Positions 43,821 to 55,192 of a stretch of 64,000 bases of DNA are shown here, in pieces. The stretch covers positions 245,899,741 through 245,963,740 of the forward strand of contig CM041465.1 in the NCBI GenBank assembly GCA_023213395.1, given 5' to 3'. The stretch comes from Cycas panzhihuaensis (lineage: Eukaryota; Cycadophyta). Numbering within the stretch: position 1 is the stretch's first letter; each line of letters opens with the position of its first letter. The translations under genes and the position numbers were made by a program. A model generated the notes under the pieces. It was not told where the DNA came from. It saw only the letters and a program-made list of their open reading frames with translations, and did not search any database.

Positions 43821-44118
43821 TGAAAAGGGTTAATGTCACAAGATCATTATATTAGTTGACTATTTCTAAAAAGTGTCTTAAGTGAACTTTAAATTAGATC
43901 ACTTAAGTGAAATGCACTTTCATGTGCATTATGTGTAATTTCATTTCAACTAACTCTAATGCTCCCTCTCTCAATTTAAAAGTAAAAGCTCAATGGAGGA
44001 GGCCCATTCTTACCTCCCCATTTTGTGAGAACTATTTTCTTTCTCTTAAGTCTCTCTTAGTCACATGTTTGCCTTTATGTTTAGTGCATGGAGATGAAGG
44101 ATAGATCTACTCTTTTCA
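43821..44118 (+). repeat. element F 5' LTR
   Basis: 298 bp from tgaaaaggg to ctcttttca. It equals 51182-51479 with scattered substitutions (shared cactttcatgtgcattatgt, atgctccctctctcaat). The short open frame at 43907 inside it is not a gene. Confidence 0.92.
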
Positions 44119-44131
44119 TGTAGTATTAGAG
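44119..44131 (+). other. element F primer-binding site
   Basis: TGTAGTATTAGAGC directly follows the LTR. This is the tRNA-iMet type with G-to-A and C-to-T changes plus one extra base compared with TGGTATCAGAGC. Confidence 0.7.
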
Positions 44132-46230
44132 CTTTCTTCCTTCATATTCCTCGCTTTTACTTGTAATGGAGCCATCACTTCTTTCTCCCCCTCAATCCAT
44201 GTGGTGAAGGAGATTGTGAAAGTGGATTTAGAAATATTTTTAAGTTATTATCATAACATATTTTGTATTGTTTTCTTTCCCTTTCTCTTTTGTAGGTTTG
44301 GAAGAATAATATAAGAAGTTTTAAGGCCCAAGGATTCCAATAATTTGGTGGCCATTTATGCTATCTCATTCTTCTTTGTTTTCCCCTCTTTTTATCTATT
44401 TAACAAGGGGAAATGTTGCCAAAATTTTTTCAGCTTTTAGAAGAATGATTGTAAGGGGAGGTTCTACCAATTTTTTAAAAAGAATTTAGAGCCATTTAAA
44501 ATATCCATCATTGTATTCTCTCACCTTGCCTATATTGGGACCCTGGCGATAAAAAAATAATGGAAATTTCATATGGAATCATGTGTTAATAAGATATTAG
44601 CAAACTAAAATTTTTGCAGAAATAAAATTTGCTTGCTAAACTTCATAGGTCTATAAAATATTCTATAGAGCTCCAATTGACCTGATTCTAATTGTTAAAG
44701 ATGAGACTATGAGTCTACTTTCTAGCACAAAATTAAAACCTAATTTCGATGTTGTATGAGAAAGTTCTTGCTATTTTAGTGAACAACAATTATTTTTAGT
44801 AAGAATTCTAGAAAAATGTATTCTCTTAACTTTGTGGGACTACTAAAAATTTTTTAGAACTCATTTTGACCTGATTCCACTTTCTAAAGATGAATCTTTG
44901 AGTTTAATTTATGGCACAAAAATCAATACTCTATTTAATTATTGTGGGAGAAAGTTATTACTGATTTAGTGAAGACTACATTTTTTTTTGTATTAAAAAA
45001 AAAAGTGAAGAAATTTTCTTCCTTCTTTTTATAAGGCTTAAAAGCCCATTGTAAAAGTGAGTAAAAAAACACCTGGATTAGAGTAATATCTGGTGTCCTC
45101 ACTTACTTATTAGCATTACATTTTATCACTTTAAGCAAGCACTCTAAAGACACTCCAAATAAGCACTCAAAGCAAGCACTCCAAGTAAGCATTATATTTT
45201 CAGTAAAATGTGCGTTTGATGCAATTCGATAATCTTTTCACTCTTCCTAAAAGGAATGCATCACGTACCCTATTTTCTTCCATATTTCACTTGTTCACAT
45301 ACTCACCAAGGTTTAGATACCTTAGTTGGAAGAATGCCATGCCATAAAGGGGGTGTGAGTTTTAAGTTGGGACTGAACTGAACTAGATTATTGGTGAGGT
45401 TTGGCTAGCCATACCATCATGTCTCAATCAGGGATCATCCTGATAATCAACCAAGAAAACTAAAACTTTAATACAAGATTAAAATATACCGGGTATAATA
45501 TTCGTCATAGCCATAGGTATGCATGTACTACTCTTTAGAGGAGTTATATAGCTACTCATTGGTGAACTCGGTGAGGATTGGGAGTACCTGGGCTCCGTTG
45601 TGACTTAGATTTCATCACCAAGTATAATTGCAGGTATCGCAGGTGAAGGCCAACTTAATTCTACTAGAATCTTAAGCATCCCTTTAATAACCCAACTACA
45701 TGTTGGACACAAGTTATAGGTTGTTGGGTTGATTATACATCCTATATTTGAGTTTCAAGTTGTGTACACCCAATGATGTCAACTTCCACATTGACCTATA
45801 ATCTTGTATATTGATCACTTACTTATTTGTAAAAAGTGATTCATAGTGTAATCATAATCATATTACTTCTCATATTCCTACTGCGTTAGGTTAATATTTT
45901 TCATAAGTGTTAGTGGTTAATTTTTATCATAGTGCTTCTCATATTACTACTACATCAGGTTAATATTTGCCACAAGTGTTAGTGGCCAATTTTCATCATA
46001 GTGCTTCTCATATTCTTGTTGTGTTAGGGTAATATTTGTCACAAGTGTTGGTAACTTTTCTCTAAGTTGTTCCCTTCATCTTTGAGCAACTATTCTCATT
46101 TCTTCTTCCTTTTGCTACACTACTTCATTACATCTCCTATTTGTAAATAGTGATTGGTCATTTATTGCCATTACTTTTATAATCCTTTATTCATTTCTTC
46201 CCTTCTTAAAAGACACAATGTCTTCACAGT
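44132..46230 (+). other. element F leader with two sets of tandem repeats
   Basis: A long untranslated leader (2.1 kb) between primer site and gag. It contains a degenerate duplication of about 190 bp (roughly 44610-44800 and 44801-44990) and a 69-bp tandem array (45867-46053). No reading frame is supported. Confidence 0.6.
45867..46053 (+). repeat. 69-bp tandem repeat, about 2.7 copies
   Basis: Units begin ttctcatatt at 45867, 45936 and 46005, spaced exactly 69 bp. Each contains aatattt..cacaagtgttrgt. It sits in the F leader about 0.2 kb before gag. Confidence 0.88.
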
Positions 46231-47370
46231 TCAAGTAAAATGTGAACTGCATTCTAAGAAGGAAATAAAATTGGGACATATGGTTCACTAGTGTTAGAAA
46301 TGCTATAAAGGTTTATGGAGAGATCACTTGCAACCTATACCATCTATTGTAACTACAACTACCTCAGTTGCTTCTAGAGGAGGTGCTCCAACTGTTCCCA
46401 TTGAAGCTATAGCCAAATGCTAATGAGAACTTGATGATAATAAAATCCATATAGGGATACTTGTTATTACTAATTATTCCTTGTATAATCTCATTGATGA
46501 AGCTATACATGATACAACAAGAAAAGTTCTTGAAGTTCTTAAAAAGAACTTTGACACTAAATTAGACTTAGAATTTATTCACTTAGTGCTAAAGATGAAC
46601 AAATTAAAAATGTAGAAAGGGCACGTAAGTGAGACAATCAATCTCCTTCGTCCAATCAAGTAAGCCATTAATAAAGATTTCAAAACTCAATGTATTACAT
46701 GGGCTTTCTTGATTCAGTCATGTCTCTATATCCCAAATTACAAAAATCTATTGGGAAGTCTTTAATCTAGTGGCACTTTGAAGACCCTAAACTTTGAGGC
46801 TCTTGCTAATAAGTTCATTGAATTTGATGCGACCTTTCATACCAACTTTTCCACTATATCAGATCTAGGTGATGTTACTTTCAAAGTGGAAGAAGATCTT
46901 TTTTATACCAAAAATTAAGGTCAATACTCTCACAGAGGTGGTAATTCTCATGGAAGAGGAAGAGGTAGATAACAAGGACAATGTCCTTTTGGTTAAAAGG
47001 CTTCTCAACTCCAATAAAAATAGTCTCAAAGCCAAGGCTAAAATAATCAACCTAGACCTAGATCCAATAACTAGAGAAAATCCAACCAGCCCAATACTTC
47101 TTATGGGACTGGAAATCAAATAATTATGTGCCAAATGATTGTAGAACTGCCACCAACAAACTACCAAGCTATTAATAGTGCCATGGTACACATAATATTG
47201 ATAATAATTCTTTTGAAGATGATTTTGGTAGAACATAATTTGCTCATGCATATCTTCAAAGAATTGGGACTACTTCATCAAACGTTGTTGATAAATCCAC
47301 TAAGTATATTGAGGCTCATTGTGGCTATGCTTATTCACTTTTGCCTTTACTACTTGGAGTTGCAAATAGT
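46230..47370 (+). pseudogene. element F gag remnant
   Basis: After a broken N-terminal part, the frame near 46430-46900 reads IGILVITNYSLYNLIDEAIH, KVLEVLKKNFDTKLDLEFIH, VSETINLLRPIK, CLYIPNYKNLLGSL and FEALANKFIEFDATF. This is the UBN2 gag pattern (expected LSLPESY replaced by CLYIPNY). A Gly/Arg-rich basic tail follows (HRGGNSHGRGRGR, about 46935-46970) where nucleic acid is usually bound. A zinc knuckle is not clear. Stops and frameshifts occur throughout. The minus-strand open frame 47251-46865 is a shadow. Confidence 0.7.
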
Positions 47371-47389
47371 GCCATCTTAAATACTTTAT

Positions 47390-47700
47390 CATAGATTATG
47401 GATACTGGAGCAATATAACATATGACTTGTCATTGCTAATTATTTTAGGATTTTGACTCTGAAGTTCTTGGTGTTGTACACATGGTTGACAAATCATCTC
47501 TACTAGTTAAGCGACTTGGAACTATTTTCCTAAAACTCCAATACCTTCTAGATTTTACCCTTGTTGGTGTTTTACATATTTTTGCTTTGAAGTAAAACTT
47601 ACTCTCCCTATCCACCCTTGTCTCTTATGGATTTGATCTGAGTGTAATGTAAATAATAAAACTCTTTGTGTAATTTACCCTCCTTCAAATGCTATAGTTA
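47390..47700 (+). pseudogene. element F protease remnant
   Basis: IMDTGAI*HMTCHC at about 47395-47440 is the copia protease active site with the catalytic DTG intact (47401-47409); TAA replaces the Gln of GATQHMT. Downstream are VDKSSLLVKRLGTIF and NLLSLSTLVSYGFDL. A stop close to the active site shows it is not translated through. Confidence 0.8.
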
Positions 47701-48770
47701 TGACCAGAATTCTTGATGGCAAACTTTTTTTCCTAACTAGCTCACCATGCTTTGAAGCCAACTATGTTGATGGTGACTCTGCTTTTGCCACAACACTTAC
47801 TCATCAAAAGTTATCCCGAGTGGCCCTATGGAATTCTTGTATGGGCCATATCAAAATTGATCATTTAAGAGAACTATATGCCACTCTTCCTGGTATGCCT
47901 AGGCTCTCCTCAAATCCCTTCAAATGCAAATCATGCATCATTACCAAATCTCAAAGATAACCCTTTTTTCATAGTCAGTGTAAATCTAGCCAAACCTTGT
48001 ATCTTGTATACTTAGATATATGCGGTCCTATACCCATCCCTTCTCTCAAATAGAAGTGATACTATATTACTTTTATTGATAATTTTACCAAGAAAGTATG
48101 GGTTGCTTTTCTTACAAAGAAAGATGAAGCTTTTTCTATGTTTCAAGCTTTCAAGGCCCATGTAGAAAATGAATCTGAATTCAAGATTAAAATACTTAGG
48201 ATTGAAAATGGTGGCGAGTACACATCTAATGAGTTTAAATCATACCTATGTCAACATGGAATCAAACATCATACCACTATTGCAGGTATACCCCAACAAA
48301 ATGGAGTTTCCAAGCGCATAAACAGGACCATCATGAACATGGCTCATGTTATGCTGATATATAAGAATGTCCTTATCTATCTTTGGGCTGAGGCTATCTA
48401 GACTATCGTGTATTATATCAACACTGTTAGTCCCTCCAAGCTTAGCCCCTCTCCATATGAAATGTGGTATGGACAAACCCCCTCTATCTCCCACTTCAAA
48501 ATTTTTAGCTCTACTTGCTATGCTCACATTCTGGAGGAACATAGAAACAAGCTCCAAGATAGATCCGTTAAAGGCATCTTTATCAGATACCCTATGGACA
48601 AAAAGGGTTATAAGGTTTTCATATCTTTATAGTGCAAAACCATCATTACTAAAGATGTTATCTTTGAAGAGACTGAAGATCAATTACTCAGACTTGACTC
48701 CAAGATGCCTTCATACCGATTTAGTGATGCTACTAAATTTGATGTCTAGATTCCAAAATTTAGGGGGGGA
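47700..48770 (+). pseudogene. element F integrase remnant
   Basis: The GAG-pre-integrase region (47700-47960) reads RVALWNSCMGHIKIDHLREL and NPFKCKSCIITKSQ, with the CxxC pair present. The core follows: LVYLDICGPIPIPS (first Asp), YYITFIDNFTKKVWVAFL, ILRIENGGEYTSNEFKSYL (the usual SDNGGE Asp reads ENGGE), IPQQNGVSKRINRTIMNM (Glu of the usual GVSER replaced by Lys). Then come YEMWYGQTPSISHFKIFSST and VKGIFIRYPMDKKGYKVF. The open frame at 48367-48798 is a shifted shadow. Confidence 0.88.
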
Positions 48771-49009
48771 GATACTCAAAAGTTGCTCAAAATCTTAGAA
48801 TCTGACAATAGAGCCCTTAAGGATACAAGCTATGACTCCCAACCAATGTGTAGACATCTAGTACCATTATTTATGAATAGCCAAGTTGACAAAGGTAAAG
48901 CCATAGTAAAAGGATCATCTTCTCTAACATCTTTGGCTAGCCCATCTTCTCTAGCATCCTCAACTTCCTCCATGCCAAACATTTCACATGATTCTTTTTA
49001 GGATCAAAA

Positions 49010-50390
49010 TGAAGACCAAGAGATAGTGGAAATGAAAACCTCATTCCCAACTTGAGGTTTTTGTGAAGCCTACCTACTACACAAGTACATGTGACTAGAT
49101 GAGGTAGGCAAAATTGGCACTAGAAGTTCCTATAGAGTAAGGATGCATGAATAACTTTCTGTTGAGATTGAACCAACAGAACTGCACCTTTCTCTTAATG
49201 AAGAGCCTCTAACATACCAAGAAGTTGTAAAACATGTGACTCAAAGAAATGCCATCAATGAAGAGTACTAACCTCTTATCAAGAATGATACATGAGAGTT
49301 TGTTGATCTACCACTTGGAAGAAAGGTAGTTCAAAATAAATGGGTGTTGAAAAACAAGTATAGATTAGATGGCACCCTAGAAAAACACAAGGAGAGGTTA
49401 GTAGCAAAAGGATTCATGAAAAGGAAAGGTATCAACTACACTGAGATATTTGATCACTCCTATAACCAAGTGGCCTACAATAAAAACTCTTATAGCCTTA
49501 GCTGCTCAACAAGATTAGAAAATCCACTAACTTGATGTTAAGACTATATTTCTTAATGGGTATCTTAAAGAAGAAATTTATATGGCTTAGCCAGAAGGAT
49601 ATAAGATTATCAATTAGGAGCATAAGGTTTATAGGCTTAAAAAGTCCTTATACAGCCTAAAGTAAGCCCCTCATGCTCGGTCTACCAAGTTGTTTGAAAG
49701 AATGAGGTAACTTGGATATAAGGTTTGTGACTATCAAGATATGTATGCAACATTATTCATCAAGCGCCAAAATAATAAAGTCACTTACCTCTTAATCTTT
49801 GTGGATGATATGTTAATAATGGGAAATAATGAATAGGTAATCAACTAGCTAAAGAAGGACCTTGCTAAAACTTTTGAAATGTTTGACCTCATGTTGATGA
49901 AATATTACTTGGGAATTGAAGTAACTCAAAAGAATGACAAAATCTTTCTCTCCCAAGAAAAATATATTAATGATCTTCTGATAAAGTTTCAGTTGGAAGG
50001 TAATCGACCATTCGATACACTTATGGAACCTAATATTAAACTCTCAACTGATGGTGATACTAGGGAGGTAGATGCAATACTCTATGGGTAACTTGTAGGT
50101 AATCTCATCTATACTACCAACATAAGGCTGGATATTGCATACTCTATCGATATTCTTGCAAGATCCATGACAAATCCTACGCAAAATCACTTGCAAGCTA
50201 CAATACGAGTGTTGAGGTACCTAAAGATGACCAATAAATATGGTCTATTATATGAACACAATGAAGAATTTAAACTTTATGCATACATAGACTTAGACTT
50301 TGATAGAGATGAAGACACAAGAATATCTACGTTTAGGAATATAACATTTCTTGGAACATCAACAATATCATGGAGATCTAGATTATAGAA
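49010..50390 (+). pseudogene. element F reverse transcriptase remnant
   Basis: EPLTYQEVVKHVTQRNAINE, PLGRKVVQNKWVLKNKYRLD, HKERLVAKGFMKRKGINYTE, then LDVKTIFLNGYLKEEIYMAQ with a frame change, KKSLYSLKQAPHA (TAA for Gln), YLLIFVDDMLIMGNN (FVDD at 49798-49809 intact), LMKYYLGIEVTQKNDKIFL, and DIAYSIDILARSM. Apart from stops and short shifts this is nearly the full copia RT, judged by eye. Confidence 0.9.
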
Positions 50391-50760
50391 GATAATTATG
50401 GACGCAACTACCAAAGTTGAATATATTATTGCTTCTAAGACAAGCAAGGAGGTGATATGACTTAGAAAATTATTGAATATATTAAATACCACCCAAATAA
50501 GTTCTACTAGCTTATGTGTAGATAATTAATCTACAATCCAAATGGCTAAAAATCTTGTATTTTATGATCGTACCAAATATATAAGTATGAAAGTCCACAG
50601 GATTAGAGAATTAGTTCATAATGGCACAATTCAACTTGAGTACTACCCCATAGTAGATCAAGTGGCTGATATCTTCACCAAACCACTAAAGAGGATGAAG
50701 TTTGAATAGTTCTGAAAGTAACTCAGCCTTAGGGCCTTTATCTCTTATTGATTGAAGGAG
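50170..50760 (+). pseudogene. element F RNase H remnant
   Basis: HLQATIRVLRYLKMTNKYGL, FKLYAYIDLDFDRDEDTRIS (acidic positions D-x-D-x-D kept), FLGTSTISWRSRL, TKVEYIIASKTSKEV (Glu), LCVDNQSTIQMAKN (written with TAA for Gln in the DNA; Asp kept), and QVADIFTKPLKRMKFE. This is the C-terminal end of the polyprotein, followed by about 0.4 kb of untranslated DNA before the purine tract. Confidence 0.88.
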
Positions 50761-51170
50761 ATGAAAATAGGACCATCATACTCCATCTCATTTGTGAAGA
50801 CTCCTTATGGGTGCAGAAGGACAAGAGTAAGTCTTTGCTCTATTCCATTTATGAAATCCCCTTATGGATACGAAAGGATAAGGGTTTTGTCATTTGAAAC
50901 TTAGAACCAATAAAAACTTGAAAGGGTATGGGGGATGACCAAATGGTATATGGAGACTCAGTAGATTTTACCTATAAAATTCATTATACTGATTGGCTAT
51001 CTAACTTCATTTAAAGAGTTGCCTGAGCCAGGTTAGTAGATTAGAAAATCTATGGGTTTTCTTACCCATGAGGGTTGTCACAAAAGTGTCATAGTAGTTT
51101 GCTTTGTAAGAGACTCAGACAAAGACCTTATAGGATAAAATAAAATAGGATGAAATGACCTTCTACTATT

Positions 51171-51180
51171 AAGGGGGAGA
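51171..51180 (+). other. element F polypurine tract
   Basis: aagggggaga, one base before the LTR start tgaaaaggg. Confidence 0.88.
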
Positions 51181-51181
51181 C

Positions 51182-51479
51182 TGAAAAGGGTTAATGTCAC
51201 ATGGTCATTACATTAGTTGATTATTTCTAAAAAGGGTCTTAAGTGAACTTTAAATTAGATTACTTAAGTGAAATACACTTTCATGTGCATTATGTGTAAT
51301 TTTATTTCACCTAACTATAATGCTCCCTCTCTCAATATAAAAGTAAAAGCTCAATAGAGGAGGCTCATTCTTACCTCCCCATTTTTTGAGAGCTACTTTC
51401 TTTCTCTCAAGTCTTTCTTGCTCCCATATTATCCTTTGTGTTTAGTGCATAGAGATGAATGATAGATCCACTCTTTTCA
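51182..51479 (+). repeat. element F 3' LTR
   Basis: 298 bp, the same length as the 5' LTR, ending ctcttttca. Confidence 0.92.
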
Positions 51480-51580
51480 CCTTTGATAGGTGGACACACT
51501 TATAATCTTACAACCTAATCGCAGTTAAAACTAGGCTAGGGCCAAAGCTCTAATAGACTCACTATAAAACTAAAACCATA

Positions 51581-51592
51581 GCTTTGATACTA
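51581..51592 (-). other. element E primer-binding site
   Basis: The minus strand reads TAGTATCAAAGC two bases from the LTR end. This is the tRNA-Met type TGGTATCAAAGC with one G-to-A change. Confidence 0.65.
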
Positions 51593-51594
51593 AT

Positions 51595-51978
51595 TAAAAG
51601 AAACATAGGTAAGAAGAACATACTCTACTGCCACTTATAAGAAAGTAAATGCCTATACATAGGTCTAGGATCTAGAAAGAGTATGAAATAAAAGACATAT
51701 AAGTGAACAATAAATAAAAGAATATATACAAATACATAACATAAGCTCTTGTGAAAAATGATTACTTCCAATTATATTATGCTGAACATGTATATATATA
51801 TATATATATAGTACATATCACTACCTAGTTGTCTAATCACTTTCTAGGAGCCACTTAGTTAACTAATAACTAATTACAATAAAGAAGTGTGTATATTATG
51901 ACCCTTAGTATACATTAAAGAGATAACCATATTGATTTATATCAATTTAATATTCATATGGGTTAACATTACCTAATA
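51595..51978 (-). repeat. element E 5' LTR
   Basis: 384 bp, uninterrupted. It aligns with the split left copy. A (TA)n run lies near 51791-51811. Confidence 0.8.
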
Positions 51979-52330
51979 CTTACATATAGATTGATGTAAC
52001 ATATAGGAAAGACTTGTACCACTACACTCATATGTATAATGTATATTTTTTCATGTAACTTAATATTTTATTAAATGATTATAAAATACAATATTCAAGG
52101 AATATTTTACCTTATGGTTATGCTTAATTACTTTACTCTCACATTGAAATAAAGGGGAGAATACCATTTATAATATTTTGACTTAGAGTGTACATCTATT
52201 ACATATGATTCTTGACTTTTCATAGAAAAAGTCAACTTACAACTAATTAATTATGCCTTTTTTATATGTTTGTATGGTTGTATGAATATGTTATATACCT
52301 AGATATAACATAATGCTAAGAATATATTGT
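51979..52330. other. intergenic DNA, no feature recognised
   Basis: AT-rich sequence right of element E. Nothing coding was seen on either strand. Confidence 0.4.
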
Positions 52331-52707
52331 GACCTGTTTTGTCTCTAAGCCTAACGTCTATGTATTAGTTTAGAAGGGGTTAATACTACATTATGCTATT
52401 TTTGGTTACTTTAGGATAATGAAGGATTATGTAATAATATAATTAGGGTTCCTTTCTCCCTTGAATATAAATTAAGGAAAAATCCTAACTGATGCATTAT
52501 TCATCATTTGTGAAAGTAATCTAATATAAAAAATTATCATTATATAATCTCTTGTGCATTTTCTATTTGATTTTTAGATGTAGATCCAACTAGGGTGTAT
52601 AGGTACCCTCTATTATTGTATTCCTAAGTTTTCCTTTTGCTTATGTTTACAAGTTGCTTCATATCCTCCTAATCTCCTCTAGGAATGTTGCAAGTGGCAT
52701 TAGAGCT
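52330..52707 (+). repeat. element J: probable copia 5' LTR with primer site
   Basis: TGGCATTAGAGC at 52695-52706 is one change from the tRNA-iMet site, and the preceding DNA has LTR character (ttgaatataaatta as a TATA region, a pyrimidine-rich end). The left LTR boundary is not defined because no second copy is in the window, and the internal region is cut short within about 60 bp by element K. Confidence 0.4.
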
Positions 52708-52759
52708 TTAGTTAATCTCTAAATTTGTTAAAATCAATAAAAGAGAAAAATAAAATAAA

Positions 52760-53071
52760 AAATCAATAACATGCTAATGAGATGAATGAATCAATTTAAG
52801 TTTATAAGAAAGAAGAAACTTATTAGAAATGTAACCATAGTATATGACAACCAGGAATGACTGAATATTATTAGAATATTATCATTATAGACTTTAATAT
52901 CAATCTCTTTACATCTCATCTTGTAGGTGTATTTATAGTCATATTATAGGTATATGTAGGATTATTTTCCTCACCTAGAACTAATAATATTTGGATTTTA
53001 TGTTGACTAATTATATATGAACTTCAATTTAGTCAATTATATTAAATATGCATTATATTCTAATACTCTCA
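52760..53071 (-). repeat. element K: probable copia 3' LTR
   Basis: On the minus strand it begins TGAGAGTATTAGAATATAAT and contains a TATA box (gactataaatacacc) at the usual place. It follows the RNase H end of a copia polyprotein on the same strand. The far boundary is uncertain. Confidence 0.5.
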
Positions 53072-53310
53072 TATAATGCATATTTGGTTGTATACTAAGA
53101 TTTTGTTTGAGCTAAAATTATTTGGTCTTTGATAATGCTTTAGTAAGAATGTCTATAACTTGGTCATCTATCTTGTAATACTGAAGTTAGACTTGTTGAT
53201 TATGAGTGCATTTTTTGATGTAGTAGTGTTTGATGTCATTATATTTTATTTTGTTGTGTATGTTAGTGACCATGGTTAAGATTAACATGTGGCAAACTTA
53301 ATGCTTCATG
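53072..53310 (-). pseudogene. element K: copia RNase H C-terminal remnant
   Basis: The minus strand reads ILTMVTNIHNKIKYNDIKHY, YIKKCTHNQQV, LQYYKIDDQVIDILTKALSK. This equals the copia ending MAKNPVFHxRTKHIxIxYHF to DIFTKPL. Only the last 70-80 codons remain because element H begins to the right. Confidence 0.75.
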
Positions 53311-53747
53311 TGGTGATAAGTGACGGAAACTAGGAACAAGATATGAAGAGTCATGAGTATCAAGATTTGAAGGGACATGAAGGATAGAGATATAAAGGGG
53401 CAAAAGTACCAAAGTTCGATGGGGCATAACCTTTTGAAAGAGTTTCAAACTTTTTGGAAGAGTCATAACTCTTCATATTTGTATGCTTTAGATCATTTAT
53501 AATGGATCCAAGATAGGGTAGAATAGAAGTAAGAAGGAAACAATGTAATTATTGGTGCATCTAATCAGTCATTAATTATTACTTTGTGTGTGGGTTTTTC
53601 TCCTGAAAGTGTTTCTGATGTTAAAACTTATATACTCTATGTTCATTCTTCTATTTGATTTCCATGTATGTTATGAAAAACTAAAAAAATATCTATTAGG
53701 AATTCTACATGGCATTAGGGCAAACTTGAGTATATCTAAATCTTATA
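53311..53747 (+). repeat. element H 5' LTR (left boundary approximate)
   Basis: DNA between the broken K coding end and the H primer site. It has LTR character (gtgggtttttctcctgaaag, then acttatatactctatgttca), similar in layout to D's LTR end. The second LTR lies outside the window, so length is inferred. Confidence 0.55.
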
Positions 53748-53760
53748 TGGTATTAGAGCC
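53748..53760 (+). other. element H primer-binding site
   Basis: TGGTATTAGAGCC, tRNA-iMet type, identical to that of A. Confidence 0.85.
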
Positions 53761-54805
53761 ATTCAGAAATATATAATGTTATGAAGTTGTTTAGGACAAG
53801 GTTATTGACAGGGTTGGTGACATAATCATAGTTAATAAAATTGACCTTGATCATTTCAACACTTTATGGAAGCATCATTTAGATGTGAGAGCTCATGTTT
53901 GAGTTGTATATAAATTAGTTTAACTGATATCTAATCTCTAGAGAAGTTTTGAATTGTTTTATTAGAAAAAGGCTAAAAATTAATGATTTTTTACCATTTG
54001 GAGAGGTTTTTTACTTGTTTGGAGTTGGTGGGAGCTCATTGATCAAAACCAGAGGCTACTTGTTATCTGTTGTGGAGCTACAATGATTCTAGAAGAGATT
54101 TAGACCTTAATCTATCTTCGAAGAGGATGTTGGGCACTATAGAAAGGGTTGGAGGCTATTTTTAACCAAATCAATGAGTTTTCTCTTTATTTTATGCCAT
54201 TTGCATCAAAATTTTGGCTCTATTTTTCACTATAGAGGTTGCTAGATACTATCTAGGGATATTAGTAAGTTAAAGACTGAGTTGTTTGGTGAATCTAAGC
54301 CTTTATTTAGGTTGATAGAGTCACATGACCATGTTAGAGTGGTGACAATATTATACATAATGTTACAACTTAAAAAAAATCAAATTAATTTGATAATTAA
54401 TAATTTATTGAGTTACCGAATATTTTAAGACATTAAAGAGATGATTTTTTATCAATTAAAAGTAATGTTAATGTGACTTAATTTAAAACGAAAGTCATAA
54501 AGGCATTTTGAAGGGAAATGACTATTGAGAGTCTACAATGCTCCAATGGATACAAATATACAACTATTTGATCATTTTTGAAGACAAAAATATGGTGCAT
54601 AATAATTCTATACTCATTATGATAATTTATAAGCCTTTTTATAGCCATATGTTGGAGAAGTGAGTATTATTGTAGTGTTGTGAAGCATGTTGGGTGTGCA
54701 TAGAGATTTGTGGGAGCTATAGGAAAGTTGGTGAAATGTTTTGATTAGGGTTATCAACTATAGAAGAGTAGAATGTAGAGTTTCATAGTCATTTAGTGCC
54801 AAAAT

Positions 54806-54841
<36 letters not shown>

Positions 54842-55190
54842 TTTTGGATATATTTTTGAGCTATCGAAGGGTGTACAACTCGTTATTTTCTAATTGGATA
54901 ATGTCTATTACTTGAATGTGGAAATAAACCTATTGGAAATCACATAGAAGTATTTTTTTGATGAAGTGAGCCACTATAGAGGTTGTTTTATTAATTTTAA
55001 GCTTATTTTGGGCCAATTTATTGCTTATTGAGATTATTTCAGTCTGTAATAGGTTATGAAAAGAGGTCAGAAAAGTAGGTTTATTTGTGGGAGACACATT
55101 TGGCAAGTGTATGAGCCATGCTTATTAGGATTGAAGTGTTATTTTTAGTAATTTAATCTATAGGGGTGTTCATCAAAGTTGCATCTTTAA
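53761..55190 (+). other. element H leader, with poly(T)30 at 54809-54838
   Basis: Non-coding leader between primer site and gag. It contains a T run of 30 bases. No reading frame with a recognised motif was found. Confidence 0.6.
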
Positions 55191-55192
55191 TA

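Larger units (their letters stand above)
43821..51479 (+). mobile_element. element F: copia retrotransposon, best preserved element of the window
   Basis: It has 298-bp LTRs at both ends (43821-44118, 51182-51479), a primer site, a purine tract, and gag to RNase H in copia order, 7.7 kb in all. The flanks cactt (left) and ccttt (right) give only an imperfect duplication. It lies in the internal region of E. F retains the protease DTG, the RT FVDD box and RNase H acidic residues, but still has in-frame stops and frameshifts. Its protein reading differs clearly from C, D and H. Confidence 0.9.
35518..51978 (-). mobile_element. element E: non-coding LTR element, host of D and F
   Basis: A roughly 390-bp sequence occurs as 35518-35547 plus 41860-42226 (split by D) and again at 51595-51978. 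The left copy is followed by a minus-strand purine tract AAGAGAAGAA. The right copy is preceded by a minus-strand primer site TAGTATCAAAGC. These are the ends of a minus-strand LTR element. Removing D and F leaves about 2.5 kb with no gag or pol, so E is non-autonomous. Possible target duplication: attat (35513-35517) and cttac (51979-51983), imperfect. Confidence 0.75.

Noticed and set aside
46865-47251. 128-codon minus-strand open frame
   Set aside because: Shadow of F's gag tail, with no motif.
48246-48557. 103-codon minus-strand open frame
   Set aside because: Shadow of F's integrase. The plus strand carries the conserved motifs.
48367-48798. 143-codon plus-strand open frame
   Set aside because: Shifted frame over the integrase C-terminal region. 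The correct frame (48408 onward) reads YEMWYGQTPS and VKGIFIRYP.
53263-53466. 67-codon minus-strand open frame
   Set aside because: It spans the K/H junction and is in a different frame from K's RNase H remnant.
54801-54838. Poly(T)30 as a possible LINE/SINE tail on the minus strand
   Set aside because: No body sequence or target duplication was found beside it. Simple slippage is enough to explain it.
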